Source: Roseovarius sp. Pro17
GTDB lineage: Bacteria; Pseudomonadota; Alphaproteobacteria; Rhodobacterales; Rhodobacteraceae
Reading direction: 5' to 3'
NCBI RefSeq assembly: GCF_035599575.1
Contig: NZ_CP141179.1
Coordinates: 1,488,001-1,552,000 of the forward strand
DNA: 64,000 nt
Below, piece after piece: positions 52,311 to 62,521 of the stretch. Every line of letters begins with the position of its first letter. Position 1 is the first letter of the stretch. Under the pieces are notes generated by a model. That model did not search any database, had not been told where the DNA came from, and saw only the letters and a program-made list of their open reading frames with translations. Both the position numbers and the translations under genes were made by a program.

Positions 52311-52968
52311 AGAAACTGAAGATAAACGAGAAAGCCTGTTCGAGGCCCCGCCTATGGCCGAGCAAGAGCGCATGGTCGAAGCGATCCTTTTTGCCACGTC
52401 CGAACCGATTGGCGCACGCGAATTGGACGCGCGCCTGCCACATGGCAGCAACTCTGCCGAGGCGCTGGTGCACCTGCGCAAACGCTATGCGGGGCGCGGC
52501 GTGCACCTAACGCGCGTGGGCGATGGCTATGCGATGCGCACCGCGCCTGATTTGGGTTTTCTGATGGAGCGCGAGACAGTCGAGACCCGCAAGCTGAGCC
52601 GCGCTGCAATCGAAACGCTGGCGATCATCGCCTATCATCAGCCCGTGACCCGCGCTGAAATCGAGGAAATCCGCGGTGTGTCGGTCAGTCGCGGCACGGT
52701 CGATCAACTGCTGGAGATGGAGTGGATCCGCTTTGGCCGCCGCCGCATGACGCCCGGTCGGCCCGTCACTTTTGCTGTGACCGACGGCTTTCTGGCCCAT
52801 TTCGGATTGGAAAGCGCCCGCGATCTGCCCGGCCTGAAAGAGCTGCGCTCGGCCGGACTGTTGGACAGCCGCCTGCCACCAACATCAATGCCGGGCGCGA
52901 ACTCCGTCGATGATGAGGAGGATATGCCGCTAAACGAGGGCGATCAGAGCGAACTTTTCGAGGAATAG
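52303..52968 (+). CDS. scpB: segregation and condensation protein B
   Basis: About 221 residues. EAILFATSEPIGARELDARLP is the first winged helix and ETLAIIAYHQPVTRAEIEEIRGV the family signature; GRPVTFAVTDGFLAHFGL follows. The GTG at 52303 overlaps the scpA stop and is favoured for coupling; an ATG at 52354 (MAEQERMVEAIL) would give a shorter protein. ScpB dimers bind ScpA in the condensin complex. Confidence 0.93.
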   Translation: MVEETEDKRESLFEAPPMAEQERMVEAILFATSEPIGARELDARLPHGSNSAEALVHLRKRYAGRGVHLTRVGDGYAMRTAPDLGFLMERETVETRKLSRAAIETLAIIAYHQPVTRAEIEEIRGVSVSRGTVDQLLEMEWIRFGRRRMTPGRPVTFAVTDGFLAHFGLESARDLPGLKELRSAGLLDSRLPPTSMPGANSVDDEEDMPLNEGDQSELFEE

Positions 52969-53040
52969 TTTGAATATGCCCTGAAAAGTTCTTGATTCTC
53001 TGCTATGTGTTGGACTTGAGGAAAAATGCAGGAGGGCGCG

Positions 53041-53241
53041 ATGAACGCCAATCAACTGATCAACATGGCGATACGGATGATCATGCGCCGTCTAATGCGC
53101 TCGGGCGTGGATGCAGGCGTTGGTGTCGTCGGCAAGCATATGTCCAAGGGCAAATCGCCAAGCGCGGCGCCCGACAGCAAGGCCACGCAAAAGCGCGCCC
53201 GCAGCACGATGAAGATCGCAAGACGCATGGGCCGGATGTAG
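53041..53241 (+). CDS. small basic protein, unknown function (66 residues)
   Basis: MNANQLINMAIRMIMRRLMRSG starts an amphipathic helix rich in methionine and arginine, cited in part; the middle is GVGVVGKHMSKGK and the tail is lysine- and arginine-rich (KATQKRARSTMKIARRMGRM). AGGAGG lies eight bases before the ATG. It looks like a conserved small roseobacter protein following scpB. Function unknown. Confidence 0.8.
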   Translation: MNANQLINMAIRMIMRRLMRSGVDAGVGVVGKHMSKGKSPSAAPDSKATQKRARSTMKIARRMGRM

Positions 53242-53265
53242 TAAAAATAGAGCGTTAACCGTGCA

Positions 53266-54342
53266 TCACAACGCCTTGAAATGCTTGGATAATTTAAGGC
53301 CTTGCCCCTGATAATTTGAGCTGAGCCCGGCGCCGTATAGTGTGGCGGGCCGCTCGCTCATCCGCTCGTAAATCAGCCGCCCGACGATCTGACCATGTTC
53401 AAGCACAAACGGCGCCTCATGGCAGCGCACCTCAAGCACACCGCGTGACCCTGTCCCGCCCGCCGCATCGTGGCCAAAGCCGGGGTCGAAGAATCCGGCA
53501 TAGTGCACGCGAAATTCACCCACCATAGCCAGATAAGGCGCCATTTCAGCTGCGTAGCAGGGCGGGATGTGCACCGCCTCGCGGCTGACTAGGATGTAGA
53601 ATGCGCCCGGATCGAGGATGATCTGTCCACGATCAGAGTGGACCTCTTCCCAAAAGTCCGCAGGTTCGTAATGGCCGATATTGTCCAGATCGATCACGCC
53701 GGTATGCGGCTTGGCGCGGTAGCCCACCAGCGTGCCGGTTTGCGGTTTCAGATCGACGGAAAAGCCGAGGCCGTCGTCGATCACCGGAGTGCTGTCGACC
53801 AGCGTGTCAGAGGCGTGCAACGCAGCCAGTTCGGCATCGTTCAGCACCGCGTCGCCACTGCTGAATCGGATCTGGTTCAGCCGCATGCCGGGTCGCACCA
53901 GCACGGAAAACGACCGGGGGCAAATCTCGGCATAGAGAGGCCCGTGATAGCCGGGCGGGATGCGGTCAAATTCGGCCCCACCATCGGTGATTGCACGCGT
54001 CAGAAGGTCAAGCCGCCCGGTCGAGGATTTGGCATTGGCGGACGCTTGAATACCCGCAGGCAGGGCCAGCGTTTCCATCAGCGGCACGACATAGACGCAG
54101 CCTTTTTCCAGCACTGCACCAGCGCTAAGATCAATGCGGTGCATCTCGAATTCGGATAGTCGATCGGCCACGCGCCGCCCTTGCCCGGCAAGGAACGAGG
54201 CGCGCACGCGATAGGCGATATGGCCAAGGCGCAGATCAATGCTGGCGGGCTGGATCTGCTCGGGGCGAACTGCCGGATCGGCGGCAATGGCACCATCCGC
54301 GATCAAACCTTCGAGTTGCTGGCTGGAGAGAACTCCGGTCAT
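53266..54342 (-). CDS. dcd: 2'-deoxycytidine 5'-triphosphate deaminase, duplicated-domain form
   Basis: A 358-residue protein, about twice the length of the enteric enzyme. The first half has QPASIDLRLG and SANAKSSTGRLDLLTRAITDGG; the second half repeats dUTPase-fold strands (DPGAFYILVSREAVHIPP, FFDPGFGH and GRLIYERMSE). It deaminates dCTP to dUTP for thymidylate synthesis. The long form is typical of alphaproteobacteria. It is convergent with the small gene at 53041. Confidence 0.9.
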   Translation of the reverse strand: MTGVLSSQQLEGLIADGAIAADPAVRPEQIQPASIDLRLGHIAYRVRASFLAGQGRRVADRLSEFEMHRIDLSAGAVLEKGCVYVVPLMETLALPAGIQASANAKSSTGRLDLLTRAITDGGAEFDRIPPGYHGPLYAEICPRSFSVLVRPGMRLNQIRFSSGDAVLNDAELAALHASDTLVDSTPVIDDGLGFSVDLKPQTGTLVGYRAKPHTGVIDLDNIGHYEPADFWEEVHSDRGQIILDPGAFYILVSREAVHIPPCYAAEMAPYLAMVGEFRVHYAGFFDPGFGHDAAGGTGSRGVLEVRCHEAPFVLEHGQIVGRLIYERMSERPATLYGAGLSSNYQGQGLKLSKHFKAL

Positions 54343-54449
54343 CGCTGCGCCCCTTTGAAACTCGCGCTGGTTTAGCCGCGTTGGCAGACCATTGCAATTG
54401 TGAGAGGCGCTGGTGCTGCGATTTCACAATGTCAGGGGGAGGTGATAAA

Positions 54450-54526
54450 TGGTCGGGCTAGCAGGACTCGAACCTGCGACCTTCCGTCCCCCAGACGGAC
54501 GCGCTACCAGACTGCGCCATAGCCCG
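54450..54526 (-). tRNA. tRNA-Pro (anticodon GGG)
   Basis: A 77-nt cloverleaf with encoded CCA. Acceptor CGGGCTA pairs with TAGCCCG, D-arm begins GCGCAGTCTGG, the anticodon loop is CTGGGGG between TCCGT and ACGGA, and the T-loop is GGTTCGAGTCC. The anticodon at positions 34-36 is GGG, reading CCC and CCU proline codons. Confidence 0.95.
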
Positions 54527-54613
54527 ACGATTGCGTTGTCATACCTGTTTTTCTGGCAGGGACAAGGGGGGAAACCCACTTTCCACTGCGTATTTCAGCA
54601 TAGGTTTGTCGCG

Positions 54614-55603
54614 TCAGGATGATTTCGCGCTGCCTGACATGCGGGATCGCAGATCGGTGAGGCGGGTCGCAATATCTGCAAGTGCAGCGCGGTTTTGAGT
54701 GGACGACGCACGGTCCAGCCCAGCCAGCGCGCTGAGCGCGGAAGGCGGCGCAGAAATCGTGTCGGGCGGATCGTCAGGTGTGTCGATTGCTACAATCCGG
54801 GGTCGGGGCGGCGAGTCGTCTGGCGCGGCTGCGTCACCTGTCTCGGACGGCGCAGCTTCCGGTGCTTTCTCTTGGATCGGAGGCTCTGTAATTTCTGCGG
54901 GGGCCGTTTGCTCTGAAGTGGTCGCATCCTCAGGCGTGAGGTCCGGCTCGGGCGGCGTTGTGCTGTCGGTATCTGTTGCCTGCGGCGAAGGCGTATCAGG
55001 TTGCTCCGGCTCCGGCTCCGGCACGTCGGCCTTGGCCGAGGTGGTATCCGTCTGCTCAGCGGCGTCGGACGCGGGCGCATCTGCTGATGCTGGCTCTTCT
55101 GCTGGCACGCTGGCCTCATCGCTGCGAGAGGCGGTGGGTTCTTCGGACGCTTGATCTTCCTGAACAGGCGTGGGTGCGTCGTGCGCAGCCGGGTCAGGCG
55201 TGTCGACAACCGGCTCGGTTGTCTCCTGCGGGGTCGTGCGGTCGAAGCTGACGACCTGACCGCGCGGCTCGTCTTCGGCCTCGGTAACATCCAGCGCGAT
55301 CCCCGCGACGGTGGACTCTAGATCAACGTCCAGCGGCGGAGACATCGCGGCCACATGGCGCACGCCCTGATCGCGCATCACCTTCTGAACGCCCTTGATG
55401 GTCATGCCCTCATCGTGCAGCAACTTGCGAATGCCGCCCAGCAGCTGCATGTCCGCGGGGCGGTAATAGCGTCGCCCGCCGGCGCGCTTGACCGGCTTCA
55501 CCTGAGTGAACTTGCTTTCCCAGAAGCGCAGGACATGGGCAGGAACTTCCAGCCATTCTGCGACTTCGCTGATGGTGCGAAAGGCGTCTGCGGATTTGGA
55601 CAT
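54614..55603 (-). CDS. MerR family transcriptional regulator with a long acidic tail
   Basis: A 329-residue protein. Residues 1-75 form a MerR helix-turn-helix ([23 protein letters not shown] and [17 protein letters not shown]). Residues 110-270 are a disordered proline-, threonine-, glutamate- and alanine-rich stretch, and the C-terminus forms a helix ([29 protein letters not shown]). The lack of effector cysteines suggests a non-metal role. It follows ihfA by 11 bp, a linkage seen across alphaproteobacteria. Confidence 0.88.
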   Translation of the reverse strand: MSKSADAFRTISEVAEWLEVPAHVLRFWESKFTQVKPVKRAGGRRYYRPADMQLLGGIRKLLHDEGMTIKGVQKVMRDQGVRHVAAMSPPLDVDLESTVAGIALDVTEAEDEPRGQVVSFDRTTPQETTEPVVDTPDPAAHDAPTPVQEDQASEEPTASRSDEASVPAEEPASADAPASDAAEQTDTTSAKADVPEPEPEQPDTPSPQATDTDSTTPPEPDLTPEDATTSEQTAPAEITEPPIQEKAPEAAPSETGDAAAPDDSPPRPRIVAIDTPDDPPDTISAPPSALSALAGLDRASSTQNRAALADIATRLTDLRSRMSGSAKSS

Positions 55604-55614
55604 TGATCGGCTCG

Positions 55615-55917
55615 CTAGCTCTTGTTGCCGGCAGCCACACGATCCTTCATCAGATGCGAAGGGCGAAAGCTGAGCACACGACGCGGGTTGATAGGTACCT
55701 CTTCGCCGGTTTTTGGATTACGGCCTACGCGCGCCGATTTCTCGCGCACCGAAAACGTGCCGAAAGATGATATTTTCACCTGCTCGCCGCGCACCAGCGC
55801 GTCCGACATATGGTCCAGAACGCTTTCGACCAGTTGGGACGAATCGTTTCGCGATAATCCGACCTCGCGAAAAATCGCCTCGCTCAGATCCATGCGCGTC
55901 AAAGTCTTGTCACTCAT
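55615..55917 (-). CDS. ihfA: integration host factor alpha subunit
   Basis: A 100-residue HU/IHF protein. It starts [42 protein letters not shown] is the DNA-arm start, cited by landmarks [17 protein letters not shown], and [15 protein letters not shown] holds the intercalating proline. Paired with IhfB it bends DNA at specific sites. It lies between fabH and the MerR gene. Confidence 0.95.
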   Translation of the reverse strand: MSDKTLTRMDLSEAIFREVGLSRNDSSQLVESVLDHMSDALVRGEQVKISSFGTFSVREKSARVGRNPKTGEEVPINPRRVLSFRPSHLMKDRVAAGNKS

Positions 55918-56027
55918 TGCTATCCCCCGATTGCATTTGCACAACAATAGGGGTGAAGAAATTTGCGAGTCAATTACAATGACTTGCAGGAGGCTGTTTA
56001 AGCGAAAATTGCGCGCTTGAGTTGCAC

Positions 56028-57002
56028 TTACCAGCGCAGTGCGACCGCACCCCAAGCCAAACCACCACCAATTGCCTCGCTCAGAATCAGATCGCCGCGC
56101 TTGATCCGCCCATCTGCTACGCCCACCGACAGCGCCAAGGGAATCGATGCCGCCGAGGTATTGCCGTGGTCCTGAACGGTCTGGATCACGCGATCCATGG
56201 ACACGCCCATCTTGCGCGCAGTGCCCTGAATGATGCGGATATTGGCCTGATGTGGCACGATCCAATCGACGTCGGCGGCGGTTAGCCCGGTCTTGTCCAG
56301 CACGGCGTCCGCTGTCTGGGTCAGCTTGTCCACTGCCTGCCGAAACAGTGGATTGCCCTGCATCCGAACCTTGCCCGACGTGCCGGTCGAGGACACGCCG
56401 CCATCGACATAAAGCATCTCGCGGTAGCGGCCGTCAGAATTGAGATCGCTCGCCAGAATACCGCGATCTTTGGTTGTCCCTGCGCCATCCTCGGCCCCCA
56501 GCAGCAGCGCACCCGCGCCGTCGCCAAAGAGCACGCAGGTGCTGCGGTCGGTCCAGTCCATGATGCGGCTGAACGTCTCGGCGCCGATGACCAGCAGGCG
56601 GTTGGCCTGGCCCGACACGATCATCGCGTCCGCTGTGCAGAGCGCAAATATGAAGCCCGCGCAAACCGCCTGCACGTCAAAGGCAAAGCCGTGCGTCATG
56701 CCAAGATTTGCCTGAACCATCGTGCCGACCGACGGAAAGGTCAGATCGGGGGTCGAGGTGGCCACTATGATTCCGTCGATATCATCGGGAGTCAGGCCCG
56801 CATTCTCTAGCGCGGCGCGCGCGGCGCGGCTGGCCAGGTCTGAGGTGGTCTGGCCCTCGGCGGCGAAATGGCGCCGCTCAATGCCCGACCGGGTGCGAAT
56901 CCACTCGTCGGTGGTATCGACCAGCCCCTCGAAATGGGAATTTGGCACGACACGCTCAGGCAGGTAATGCCCGATGCCCAGAGGGACCGCGCGACGGGTC
57001 AT
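56028..57002 (-). CDS. fabH: beta-ketoacyl-ACP synthase III
   Basis: A 324-residue thiolase-fold enzyme. [15 protein letters not shown] has the catalytic cysteine, [13 protein letters not shown] the histidine, and [13 protein letters not shown] the asparagine. It starts fatty acid synthesis by condensing acetyl-CoA with malonyl-ACP. The start overlaps the plsX stop (ATGA). Confidence 0.97.
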   Translation of the reverse strand: MTRRAVPLGIGHYLPERVVPNSHFEGLVDTTDEWIRTRSGIERRHFAAEGQTTSDLASRAARAALENAGLTPDDIDGIIVATSTPDLTFPSVGTMVQANLGMTHGFAFDVQAVCAGFIFALCTADAMIVSGQANRLLVIGAETFSRIMDWTDRSTCVLFGDGAGALLLGAEDGAGTTKDRGILASDLNSDGRYREMLYVDGGVSSTGTSGKVRMQGNPLFRQAVDKLTQTADAVLDKTGLTAADVDWIVPHQANIRIIQGTARKMGVSMDRVIQTVQDHGNTSAASIPLALSVGVADGRIKRGDLILSEAIGGGLAWGAVALRW

Positions 57003-58228
57003 GTGCTTTTATCCGCAGGGGTCGGCGCGGATTCGTCTTCTGAATCGTCATCCCGGGCGGCCGGCATAGCTGCGGCGACGCGCGCGGCCAGTTTTTCGGA
57101 AAATCCGGTCTGGGCCAGTTGAAACGCCAGTTTAACTGCGGCCGAAACGCCTGTGGCATCTGCCGCCCCGTGCGATTTGACGACCGTGCCGTTTAGGCCC
57201 AGAAACACCCCACCGTTAACATGGCGCGGGTCGATCCGTTTTTTGAGGCGGCGCAGCGACGGATAGGCCAGCAGCGCTGCAAAGCGCGACAGGATCGAAT
57301 ATTGAAACGCCTCGCGAAGCAAATCCGCGATCAGGGTCGCGGTGCCTTCGCCCGTCTTGAGCGCGACATTGCCGGTGAAACCGTCGGTCACGATCACATC
57401 GCAGGTGTTACCGGGCAGATCGCGCCCTTCGACAAAGCCGACAAAATCGAAATCCGCACCGCGCGCATGGGCCGTGATCAGATCATGCGCCTCGCGCAGC
57501 TCGGCGCGGCCTTTATGTTCTTCTGTGCCGACGTTCAGCAGGCCGATACGCGGGCGCGTCACGCCAAATCCGTTGCGCGCATAGGACACGCCCATCAGCG
57601 CGTATTGCATGAGATCCTTGGCGTCGGCGCTGATATCGGCGCCGCCATCCATCAACAGATTAAAGCCCTGAGGATTGCGCGAGGGCCACATCACGGCGAT
57701 AGCCGGGCGGTAAATGCCGGGCAGGCGGCGCAGACGCAGCACCGACATCAACATCAGCGCGCCGGTATTGCCGCAGGAAACGCAAACTGTCGCCTCGCCC
57801 GCGCGCACTGATTCTAGCGCGGACCACATCGAGGTGTCCTTGCCGTGGCGCGCGACATGGCCGGGCTTGTCCTCCATCGTGACGATGCCGGGCGCATTGC
57901 GCAGCGCGCAGCGCCCCGCCAGCGTGCGATGCCGGGCCACCAGCGGCTCAAGCTCGGCCAAGGGGCCGTGCAGGATAAAGGCAATGTCCGGATTCTTGTT
58001 CGCGCTGGCTGCGATGCCTGCGACGACGGTGGCAGGGCCCATGTCCCCGCCCATGGCGTCGACGGAAATTACCGTCTTGCCCTGGAAGGAGGCAGTTTTG
58101 ATATCGGAGTCAGTTTCGCTCAGACTGGACTTGGCGCCCGTCTGGTCCATACCCGTCTGGTCGGGTCCAGCCTGGCTTGCGCCGGTAGGACCTGCATCCG
58201 CGGGTCTGATCTCTGGACGCGCGGTCAT
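56999..58228 (-). CDS. plsX: phosphate acyltransferase PlsX
   Basis: A 409-residue protein. After an unusual N-terminal extension of about 50 residues (glutamine- and aspartate-rich, with QTGMDQTG), the PlsX fold starts at [30 protein letters not shown] and NVGTEEHKG, and [17 protein letters not shown] are its conserved loops. It makes acyl-phosphate from acyl-ACP. An internal start is possible, but no good ribosome site was seen there. Confidence 0.95.
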   Translation of the reverse strand: MTARPEIRPADAGPTGASQAGPDQTGMDQTGAKSSLSETDSDIKTASFQGKTVISVDAMGGDMGPATVVAGIAASANKNPDIAFILHGPLAELEPLVARHRTLAGRCALRNAPGIVTMEDKPGHVARHGKDTSMWSALESVRAGEATVCVSCGNTGALMLMSVLRLRRLPGIYRPAIAVMWPSRNPQGFNLLMDGGADISADAKDLMQYALMGVSYARNGFGVTRPRIGLLNVGTEEHKGRAELREAHDLITAHARGADFDFVGFVEGRDLPGNTCDVIVTDGFTGNVALKTGEGTATLIADLLREAFQYSILSRFAALLAYPSLRRLKKRIDPRHVNGGVFLGLNGTVVKSHGAADATGVSAAVKLAFQLAQTGFSEKLAARVAAAMPAARDDDSEDESAPTPADKST

Positions 58229-58299
58229 GCGGGCGGTCCGTCCTTGATAATGGGCCTGGCGCCACTGTAACGGCCGTGACTGTGACGGCGCGCGGCGGT

Positions 58300-58506
58300 T
58301 CAGGCCGCGTCGTCATCCAGATCGATCTCGTCCGCCATGGCGACGACTTCACGGTCCGCATAGTGACCGCAGGCTGAACAAACGTGATGCGGGCGCTTCA
58401 GCTCGCCACAGTTCGGGCATTCGTTAGGGTTGGCGCCGCTGAGGGCGTCATGCGCGCGGCGATTGTTGCGGCGCGATTTCGATACTTTGTTCTGCTGGAC
58501 GGCCAT
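58300..58506 (-). CDS. rpmF: 50S ribosomal protein L32
   Basis: A 68-residue protein beginning [40 protein letters not shown] carries the four zinc-binding cysteines. The acidic tail [11 protein letters not shown] is typical of alphaproteobacterial L32. It lies in the yceD-rpmF-plsX-fabH order. Confidence 0.98.
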   Translation of the reverse strand: MAVQQNKVSKSRRNNRRAHDALSGANPNECPNCGELKRPHHVCSACGHYADREVVAMADEIDLDDDAA

Positions 58507-58665
58507 GTCGCGATCCCTATTCCTGTGGGCCGGATCGGCCCTGTTTCATGAGGTTCTGCGGCTCTTAGTCCGCCTTGGGGCGTTGGTTCAACCCCAAATC
58601 CCCATGAAGGCGCGAAAATACAACGAATTGGCGCGCCCGCAAGCGAATTCTCGCGGCAAGGCGGC

Positions 58666-59232
58666 TCAATCGCCGTCCTCCATCCGCGCCTTGAGCGCGG
58701 CCAGCCCCGCAAACGGCTTGATCGCGTCGTCATCGAGCGGCACCTCGCCCGGCGGCGCGACGGCGGCGCTGGCAGGCCCGGCGCCGTCCTTGCGGGGATA
58801 ATCGGGCAGCGCCAGCGCCAGCGCCTCGATCAGTACGCGTGCCAGGTCGATAACCTCGCCCAGCGGCTCTTCGGCCTCATCTTCGGGCATCGGCACACCG
58901 TCCTCGGGCGTCGGGTCCAGCTCTTCGGGGCGGGGCATGTCGCTGAGGAATCGGCGCTGGATACTGGTGTCGATGCGGCTGGTCACTGGCTCTAGGGTGG
59001 CAATGCAGGCTTGCTGGGCGGTTGCGCCCAGTTGCGCACTCAGTTGCCAGTCGCGCCGTCCCAGCGGGGCGAGCGTGCCGCGAAAGGTTAGTTTGCGCAG
59101 GGCATTGATGCCCAGTTCTTCGGCCATGGCCGCGCGCATAGCGGCGTCCGGCACGATATCGAAGGGCAGGGAGGCACCCTTGGGCAGCTCGGCCACGCGT
59201 AGCGCGGCGGGATCTGTCAGCAGCTTTACCAT
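58666..59232 (-). CDS. yceD: YceD/DUF177 family protein
   Basis: A 188-residue protein. LTFRGTLAPLGRRDWQLSAQLGATAQQACIATLEPV, seen as landmarks LTFRGTL and QACIATLEPV, is the central signature, followed by EEPLGEVIDLARVLIEALALALPDYPR as landmarks DLARVLIEALAL and PDYPRK. Linked with 23S rRNA and L32 assembly in bacteria and plants. It lies upstream of rpmF. Confidence 0.9.
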   Translation of the reverse strand: MVKLLTDPAALRVAELPKGASLPFDIVPDAAMRAAMAEELGINALRKLTFRGTLAPLGRRDWQLSAQLGATAQQACIATLEPVTSRIDTSIQRRFLSDMPRPEELDPTPEDGVPMPEDEAEEPLGEVIDLARVLIEALALALPDYPRKDGAGPASAAVAPPGEVPLDDDAIKPFAGLAALKARMEDGD

Positions 59233-59321
59233 AGCGCGGGCGCTTCCTTTCTTGAACCTTTGGTGTGCAATGTTGTAAGCGGGATAAAAGGCCCAGCGGG
59301 CCGAGATGCAAGAGGGCAGTC

Positions 59322-59783
59322 ATGTTCAGGACTAATTTTTCGCTGAAAGCCATCTGTTCGGTGCTGGCGGTGATCTGCCTTGGCGCGGTAGCAGGTTGCT
59401 CTGCGACCTACCAGAACCACGGCTATGTGCCGCTGGACGAGGATCTGGCGCAGATCGTGCCGGGGGTCGATTCCCGCGCCACTGTCGACGAAGTGATCGG
59501 CGTACCATCGACCGCGGGCGTTCTGTCTGGGGGCGATTACTATTACGTGCGCAGCCGGGTCCGGCACTCTGGAATGTTTCGCCCCCAAGTGATTGACCGG
59601 CAGGTGCTGGCCATTAGTTTCGATCAGCAGAACGTCGTCGCCAATATCGAGCGGTTCGATCTGCGCGACGGCAATGTCGTGCCGCTGTCGCGCCGTGTCA
59701 CGGATACGTCCGTGCAGGGCAAAGGCTTCTTGCGGCAGATGCTGGGCAATCTCGGCAACATCAATCCGGCCGATTTCTTTTAG
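59322..59783 (+). CDS. bamE: outer membrane assembly lipoprotein BamE/OmlA family
   Basis: A 153-residue lipoprotein with signal MFRTNFSLKAICSVLAVICL, lipobox VAGCSA. The SmpA/OmlA fold shows VPGVDSRATVDEVIGVPSTAG, with landmarks VDSRATVDEVIG, then YYYVRSRV and DRQVLAISFD. It is part of the BAM machine that inserts beta-barrels. The ATG at 59322 follows AGAGGG. It is divergent from yceD. Confidence 0.93.
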   Translation: MFRTNFSLKAICSVLAVICLGAVAGCSATYQNHGYVPLDEDLAQIVPGVDSRATVDEVIGVPSTAGVLSGGDYYYVRSRVRHSGMFRPQVIDRQVLAISFDQQNVVANIERFDLRDGNVVPLSRRVTDTSVQGKGFLRQMLGNLGNINPADFF

Positions 59784-59833
59784 GTCTTATGACATGGTGG
59801 CCATCGGGGGCCGCCATCCGGCGGAGCGCGTCG

Positions 59834-60598
59834 ATGAAGCAAGATCAGTCCCCGAATTACCCCATAGATCCAAGGCGCTATATCGTGCGCGCCGCCGAAG
59901 GACCCGACGATCTGATCGCGGCGCAAAGGCTGCGCGCAGCGGCGTTCGGCTTGGATATGCCGGACGGCGACGCGTTCGATTCGGTGTGCACCCATATGCT
60001 GATCGAGGACCGCAGGCTGGACAGTTTGGCGGGCTGTTTCCGCTTGTTGCCGCTGGACAGCGGGGCCGGGATCGTGGGCAGCTATGCGGCGCAATTCTAT
60101 GATCTCTCGGCGTTAGCTGCCTACCCCGAACCAATGACAGAACTGGGGCGATTCTGTATCCACCCGGCTGCGCGTGACCCAGAAATTCTGCGCGCGGCAT
60201 GGGGCGCGATTGCTGCGCATGTGGACGGCTGCGGGGTCGGGATGCTGTTCGGCTGCACGTCGTTTCGCGGCACAGATCCCACACCCTATCGCGCCGCATT
60301 TGCCGCGCTGGCAAGGACGCATCTGGCACCGCGAGCATGGGCGCCGCGACCGCGCGCAGCCACCACAGTGCCGCTGGCCGGGGCAACGGCGCCCGACGAT
60401 GCAGGCCGCGCTATTGCGGACGTGCCGCCGCTCTTGCGCAGTTATCTGCGGATGGGCGGTTGGGTCAGCGATCATGCGGTGGTCGATTCGGCAATGGACA
60501 CGCTACATGTCTTTACCGGGCTCGAGATCGCGTCCATTCCAGAGGCGCGAAAGCAGCAATTGCGCGCTACGCTTGACGGCGGCGCCGGGGCGGGATAG
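59834..60598 (+). CDS. olsB: OlsB-like ornithine-acyl-ACP N-acyltransferase (GNAT)
   Basis: A 254-residue GNAT protein. RYIVRAAEGPDDLIAAQRLR starts the fold; AGCFRLLPLD, GSYAAQFYDLSAL, MTELGRFCIHP and MLFGCTSFRGTDP are the family segments. It makes lyso-ornithine lipid, a phosphorus-free membrane lipid; OlsA would acylate it. Here olsA is not adjacent; an ABC-F gene follows by 9 bp. The ATG at 59834 is preferred over 59789. Confidence 0.85.
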   Translation: MKQDQSPNYPIDPRRYIVRAAEGPDDLIAAQRLRAAAFGLDMPDGDAFDSVCTHMLIEDRRLDSLAGCFRLLPLDSGAGIVGSYAAQFYDLSALAAYPEPMTELGRFCIHPAARDPEILRAAWGAIAAHVDGCGVGMLFGCTSFRGTDPTPYRAAFAALARTHLAPRAWAPRPRAATTVPLAGATAPDDAGRAIADVPPLLRSYLRMGGWVSDHAVVDSAMDTLHVFTGLEIASIPEARKQQLRATLDGGAGAG

Positions 60599-60607
60599 CG
60601 GGCGGGC

Positions 60608-62416
60608 ATGGCCGCACGTCCCCCCCTTTTGCAACTCAGCGACATCTCCCTCACATTCGGGGGCGATCCGGTATTCGCGGACCTGTCGCTGGTCATTCAG
60701 CCTGGTGACCGGGTGGCGCTGGTCGGGCGCAACGGGTCAGGTAAATCTACCTTGATGAAGGTGATGGCGGGCCTGGTTGAGGTGGATGCCGGCACGCGTG
60801 TCGTTGCGCCAGCCGCCTCTGTTGGCTACATGGATCAGGATCCCGATATGGCGGGTTTTGCCACGCTTGGCGATTTCGCGTCCAGTCAGCTGGACCCGGC
60901 CGAGGTATATCGCGTCGAGATGGCGGGCGAAGGCCTGAAATTCGATCCCGCGCGGCCTGTCGAAACCGCCTCGGGTGGTGAGCGGCGCCGCGCCGCGCTG
61001 GCCAAGCTGATGGCCGAAGCGCCTGAGCTGATGCTGCTGGACGAGCCGACGAACCATTTGGACATCGAGGCGATCGCGTGGCTGGAAAACACGCTGAAAG
61101 AGACGCGCACGGCCTATGTCCTGATCAGTCACGACCGCGCATTTCTGCGTGAACTGACCCGCGCAACTCTCTGGATAGACAGAGGAATGACGCGGCGACA
61201 GGAAAAGGGTTTCACCCATTTCGAGGAATGGCGCGACAAGGTTTGGGAGGACGAAGATCAGTCCCGCCACAAGCTGAACCGCAAGATCAAGGCCGAGGCC
61301 CGCTGGGCCGTCGAGGGCATCAGCGCCCGGCGCAAGCGCAATCAGGGTCGCGTGCGCGCCCTGCAAGATCTGCGCGCCGAGCGTGGCAGCCAGATCAAGC
61401 GTCAGGGCGCGGCCGCAATGGCGCTGGAGGCCGGACCGAAATCCGGCAAGAAGGTGATCGAAGCGGTCGGCATTTCAAAAGCTTACGGCGAAAAGGTCAT
61501 CCTGAGTGAGTTTTCTCTGAGGGTGCAGCGCGGCGACCGAATCGCGCTGGTGGGACCGAATGGCGTGGGCAAGACGACGCTTTTGAACATGCTGCTAGGC
61601 ACAGAGGCCCCTGATAGTGGCACGGTCAGCTTGGGGACAAACCTCATGCCGGCCGTCTTTGATCAGGCGCGCGCACAACTGGACCCCGAGATGAGCCTTT
61701 GGGATTCGCTGACCGGTGATCCCGACATGCGCGTGTCAGGCAAGGCGGACCAGATCCTAGTACGCGGGATGCCGCGCCATGTAATCGGCTATCTCAAGGA
61801 ATTCCTCTTTGACGAGGCGCAGGCACGCGCGCCCGTTCGCTCCCTGTCCGGCGGGGAAAAAGCGCGGCTCTTGCTGGCCAAGCTGATGGCGCGCGAAAGC
61901 AACCTGTTGGTGCTGGACGAACCTACGAACGATCTGGATATCGAGACGCTGGACCTGTTGCAGGAACTATTGGACGATTACGATGGCACGATCATATTGG
62001 TCAGCCACGACCGTGATTTTCTGGACCGCGTCGCAACCACCACCATCGCAATGGAAGGTGATGGCCGCGCTACCGCCTATGCAGGCGGGTGGAGCGACTA
62101 CCGCTCGCAGCGCCAGTCGGATCAAGCGGACACAGCGCCGAAAGCGACTTCGCGATCAAAAGGCAACGCCCCAACGTCAAAAGGCAAGACGCCCAAGATC
62201 AGCTTTACCGAAAAGCACAGGCTGGCAGAATTGCCGGACGTCATCGCGCGTCTCGAGGCCGAGATCGGCAAGCTGGAGGGGCTGATGGCGGACCCTGAAT
62301 TGTTCACGCGCGAGCCGGTCAAGTTCCGCAAGGCAAGCGAGGCCCTGACGGCCAGGCAAAAGGCACTGGCCGCTGCCGAACAAGAATGGTTGGAATTGGA
62401 AGAGAAGGCGGGCTGA
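60608..62416 (+). CDS. uup: ABC-F family ATPase, Uup-like
   Basis: A 602-residue protein. Walker A loops GRNGSGKST and GPNGVGKTT; signatures ASGGERRR and LSGGEKAR; Walker B LMLLDEPTNHLD and LLVLDEPTNDLD. A C-terminal coiled coil (RLAELPDVIARLEAEIGKLE) is typical of Uup, which acts on branched DNA and on ribosomes. It is the second ABC-F gene in the window; the other at 11326 is YheS-like. It follows olsB. Confidence 0.9.
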   Translation: MAARPPLLQLSDISLTFGGDPVFADLSLVIQPGDRVALVGRNGSGKSTLMKVMAGLVEVDAGTRVVAPAASVGYMDQDPDMAGFATLGDFASSQLDPAEVYRVEMAGEGLKFDPARPVETASGGERRRAALAKLMAEAPELMLLDEPTNHLDIEAIAWLENTLKETRTAYVLISHDRAFLRELTRATLWIDRGMTRRQEKGFTHFEEWRDKVWEDEDQSRHKLNRKIKAEARWAVEGISARRKRNQGRVRALQDLRAERGSQIKRQGAAAMALEAGPKSGKKVIEAVGISKAYGEKVILSEFSLRVQRGDRIALVGPNGVGKTTLLNMLLGTEAPDSGTVSLGTNLMPAVFDQARAQLDPEMSLWDSLTGDPDMRVSGKADQILVRGMPRHVIGYLKEFLFDEAQARAPVRSLSGGEKARLLLAKLMARESNLLVLDEPTNDLDIETLDLLQELLDDYDGTIILVSHDRDFLDRVATTTIAMEGDGRATAYAGGWSDYRSQRQSDQADTAPKATSRSKGNAPTSKGKTPKISFTEKHRLAELPDVIARLEAEIGKLEGLMADPELFTREPVKFRKASEALTARQKALAAAEQEWLELEEKAG

Positions 62417-62521
62417 CCGGCTCAGCCGCGTTGGTCGGGATACTGCCGGGCGTGGGATCATAGGTCGCACGACAAAGCGCAATCGAGCGCTACGGGCAAA
62501 TCCAAATACTGTCTTGAGGTT

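Noticed and set aside
54699..55154. Serine- and glycine-rich frame opposite the MerR tail
   Set aside because: Antisense of the low-complexity acidic region; no ribosome site or family.
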